DNA of 64,000 nt from Amyelois transitella (lineage: Eukaryota > Arthropoda > Insecta > Lepidoptera > Pyralidae): assembly GCF_032362555.1 (NCBI RefSeq), contig NC_083509.1:7339001-7403000 (forward strand), given 5' to 3'. The translations under genes were made by a program, and so were the position numbers. The notes beneath the pieces were generated by a model that saw only the letters and a program-made list of their open reading frames with translations, was not told the origin of the DNA and searched no databases. Of the stretch, positions 61,915 to 64,000 are shown one piece after another; positions within the stretch are counted from its first letter, which is position 1, and each line of letters starts with the position of its first letter.

Positions 61915-62993
61915 TTTTCACAGGCAACAACTTTCCCTGGATTGGTTGGTTATGATGGTGGTTGAAAAGATTGAGAATTTACATCGGCAACTGTCATTCA
62001 TCAAGCGAACGACGCAAACCTAGACGCAAGCCAAAAAACTTTACTTTGTTATGTTGGTAACAGAATATTAGTTTAAAATCATGGTAACTTCGATTTTGTC
62101 TATGCCCGTTGGGAACTTTGCGGTGAGTAGAGCGAGGGACCGAGTCGCAAGGGCTTGAAGGCCGTCACACAGGAAGCTTTATTTTCAAGGTTGCAAATAG
62201 CAATACGATACACTAGCTCTAAGTGCGCGTGCAGCGTACCGCCGACTTCGATCGACTTGGATCGACCTCGACCGATCGTCGGACAGACTGAATTGAACAT
62301 ATATTGAAAAGACATGGTAATATGTGATCACATACGTCCTTTTCTGTAGTCTACACTATATGTATCCTAAATTTCATAAGTTAGTCAACTAGTAAAATTG
62401 TTAAGAGGCAACAAAACTTTCAACAAACAAACCAACTTACTTCCGCCTATAGTTAGGATTGTTGATTCTATCGTTAACTTTGTATAATCACGTGAAACTC
62501 CTCCAGAACCTGTTAAAAAGCATACTAAAAATGCGAATAAAATTATTTAACAAAAGTATAAACTAGAACCAACAAGTACAAGAACAACAGTATATACGGT
62601 AGCTAGTCGGCCGGCCACACGCTGCGGTGGTTCGGTCGATCAAAGTCTGTCAAGTCGTCGGACCTATACGTAGAATGAAGTCGGCGACATGCTGAACGGG
62701 CCCTATTATTCATGTCATTAGTTGAGTAGTTATCTTAAATGTAATGACAGATGATGACAGGACTGAGATCCATCAGAGCATAGAGTGAGAACAGAAATAG
62801 TGAATAACATAACCTAAAAAAATCTATTGACCTTCAATTTATTCCAGTGAATTGTGTGTAATTTTATTAAATAAATAAGTACCAATATTGGAAACAATTG
62901 GCTTTATAATTATTTTGCTGTTTAGTTTCCCATTTGGATTTAATTATAGTTTTGATTGTAGTGATTTTTATAAACTGAAGAAAAGCTGCCGTA
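61915..62993. promoter_or_regulatory. Shared upstream region of Caprin (-) and a possible gene (+)
   Basis: Just over 1 kb between the Caprin ATG at 61914 and the ATG exon at 62994. It contains the 483-bp MITE at 62222-62704. No core promoter element could be named with confidence. Confidence 0.35.
62222..62704. repeat. MITE with GGGCCCGT(G/T)CAGC-type inverted ends
   Basis: Left end 'aagtgcgcgtgcagcgtaccgccgacttcg'; the reverse complement of the right end reads 'gggcccgttcagcatgtcgccgacttca'. Both continue into GATCGACC-type sequence. About 480 bp long with no ORF. A single matching end is at 49622-49700, and the left end there (gggcccgtgcagc) shows that the terminal bases of this copy have mutated. 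Confidence 0.65.
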
Positions 62994-63008
62994 ATGTTTA
63001 GTTCGAAG
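62994..63008 (+). CDS. Possible first coding exon of a new gene (MFSSK)
   Basis: ATG TTT AGT TCG AAG followed by a perfect donor GTAAGT at 63009. The exon is short and downstream exons are outside the window, so product and reality are uncertain. Its position divergent from Caprin and the consensus donor support a gene start. Confidence 0.35.
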
Positions 63009-63204
63009 GTAAGTTTAACTCGCCGGTATTTTCTACATATGTAATGTGTACTTATGTATAAGATTCGTTTATGCATGCTTGTTTTTATTAATTGCTTGCT
63101 TAATACGTTTATTGAGATGTTTAATATTATTGGATTTATTTAACTAGAACAAAAAGCAATTTGTGATCGATTTATTGTTTTGTGCTGTGTTTCTTCATGT
63201 TCTT

Positions 63205-63340
63205 CCTCCTGGCTTTTAGTCGAGGTTGCATCCTCACCTCACTCTGGAGAGGAGCCCGTGGTTTCCTTTGACCATGAACCCTGGATTGGGTGAGACAGGT
63301 TTTTACACGAAGTAACTCCCATCTGATTTGTATTTGTGAT
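63205..63340 (+). repeat. Lepidopteran dispersed repeat (gaccatgat family), well preserved
   Basis: 'ttttagtcgaggttgcatcctcacctca', 'ggagcccgtggtttcctttgaccatgaaccctggattgggtgagacaggtttttacacgaagtaactcccatctga'. The best copy of this family in the window. Confidence 0.65.
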
Positions 63341-63429
63341 TGATATACATATATTATTATAAGTTATTTTCCCTCATCCAAAGAGCATCAGTAAGTATAT
63401 ATATTATATATTTTATATATATTTCATAC

Positions 63430-63720
63430 AGCTACAAAGTAAACACCGTCTACAAAGTTGTCGAATTTAGCACCTACTACAGAAAGCATTAAATTAAACT
63501 TTACCTATAAAAAGCAAGGAATTTAGTGCCAATTACAAAAGAATACCGGTTTTTCACAAATACCAAAGGAACTAGTTTTTACTGGATGAAAGGTATAACC
63601 TATGTCCTTCTCCAAACCCTTAATTGTATATATGTGATATTTCAAGTAGATTTATTCAGTAGATAATGTTTGAGGAAGTAACAAACAAATAAACTCAGTT
63701 TCACATTTAATTAATTATTT
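63430..63720 (+). repeat. Lepidopteran dispersed repeat (related to 36265-36420)
   Basis: 'cagctacaaagtaaacaccgtctacaaag', 'agaaagcattaaattaaactttacc', 'tttattcagtagataatg', 'aacaaacaaataaactcagttt'. Followed by AT-rich sequence with a directly repeated 'atttaattaattatttataatc' block at about 63706-63760. Confidence 0.5.
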
Positions 63721-64000
63721 ATAATCTTAATACATTATATTTAATTAATTATTTATAATCGGGACATACAAATGATCAAAAAGTTAAGACTATTGAAGGT
63801 TAAGAGTTCATATTTTTGTCATAAATTTTTAATTGTTTTTGGGTTGTGTTAATATTTGAATGAACAATTTTTATCACAATAAAATTTTTGCTGATATTAT
63901 AATTGATATTATAAATTTTCAATGAGACTACTCTCAGTGATCACTCAAAATAATGTTTATGAAATGCAACATTTCAAATTCTTTCAATAACTTGGTGGCA

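Overview
This window is a piece of an insect nuclear genome, almost certainly a moth or butterfly. The DNA is AT-rich, genes are split by GT-AG introns, and introns and intergenic DNA are filled with short dispersed repeats of the kind common in Lepidoptera (cores such as CCCGCGACTTCGTCCGCG and GACCATGATCCTGGATTGGGT). No bacterial, phage, CRISPR or tRNA gene features were seen.

Five conserved genes could be assembled exon by exon, with reading phases agreeing at every junction. (1) 1331-3844 (+): the last five coding exons of a diacylglycerol kinase of the rdgA/DGK-zeta type, with ankyrin repeats and a C-terminal ETAV PDZ ligand. (2) 13704-15171 (-): egghead, a glycolipid beta-1,4-mannosyltransferase, 458 aa in two coding exons. 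(3) 18290-36735 (+): a complete 23-exon DENND5/Rab6IP1 gene, 1320 aa (DENN, RUN, PLAT, RUN). (4) 41433-49883 (+): a seven-exon, 1480-aa Ser/Gln-rich nuclear-type protein with a C-terminal DUF4211-like region, similar to QSER1/PRR12. (5) 56829-61914 (-): Caprin, 603 aa, with an RGG-rich tail and a probable Rasputin/G3BP-binding motif. A short ATG exon at 62994-63008 (+) may start a sixth gene, divergent from Caprin. The genes do not form a pathway. egghead and DENND5 are divergent, the QSER1-like gene and Caprin are convergent.

Between and inside the genes are mobile elements: an RTE-like LINE (three copies), 3' ends of other LINEs, a degenerate mariner, several MITE families and two near-identical ~0.9-kb copies of a non-autonomous element carrying a THAP-domain fragment. 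One THAP element sits inside an RTE copy. Comparison with the uninterrupted RTE copy elsewhere in the window fixes the target duplication as AT.

The observations most worth following are the THAP element pair, an unlisted in-frame 36-nt cassette exon in DENND5, a decayed duplicate of DENND5 exon 8, a 53-bp nearly perfect palindrome in the egghead/DENND5 intergenic region, and a probable intronic-polyadenylation isoform of the QSER1-like gene that would lack the DUF4211-like region. I found no convincing wholly new multi-gene system.
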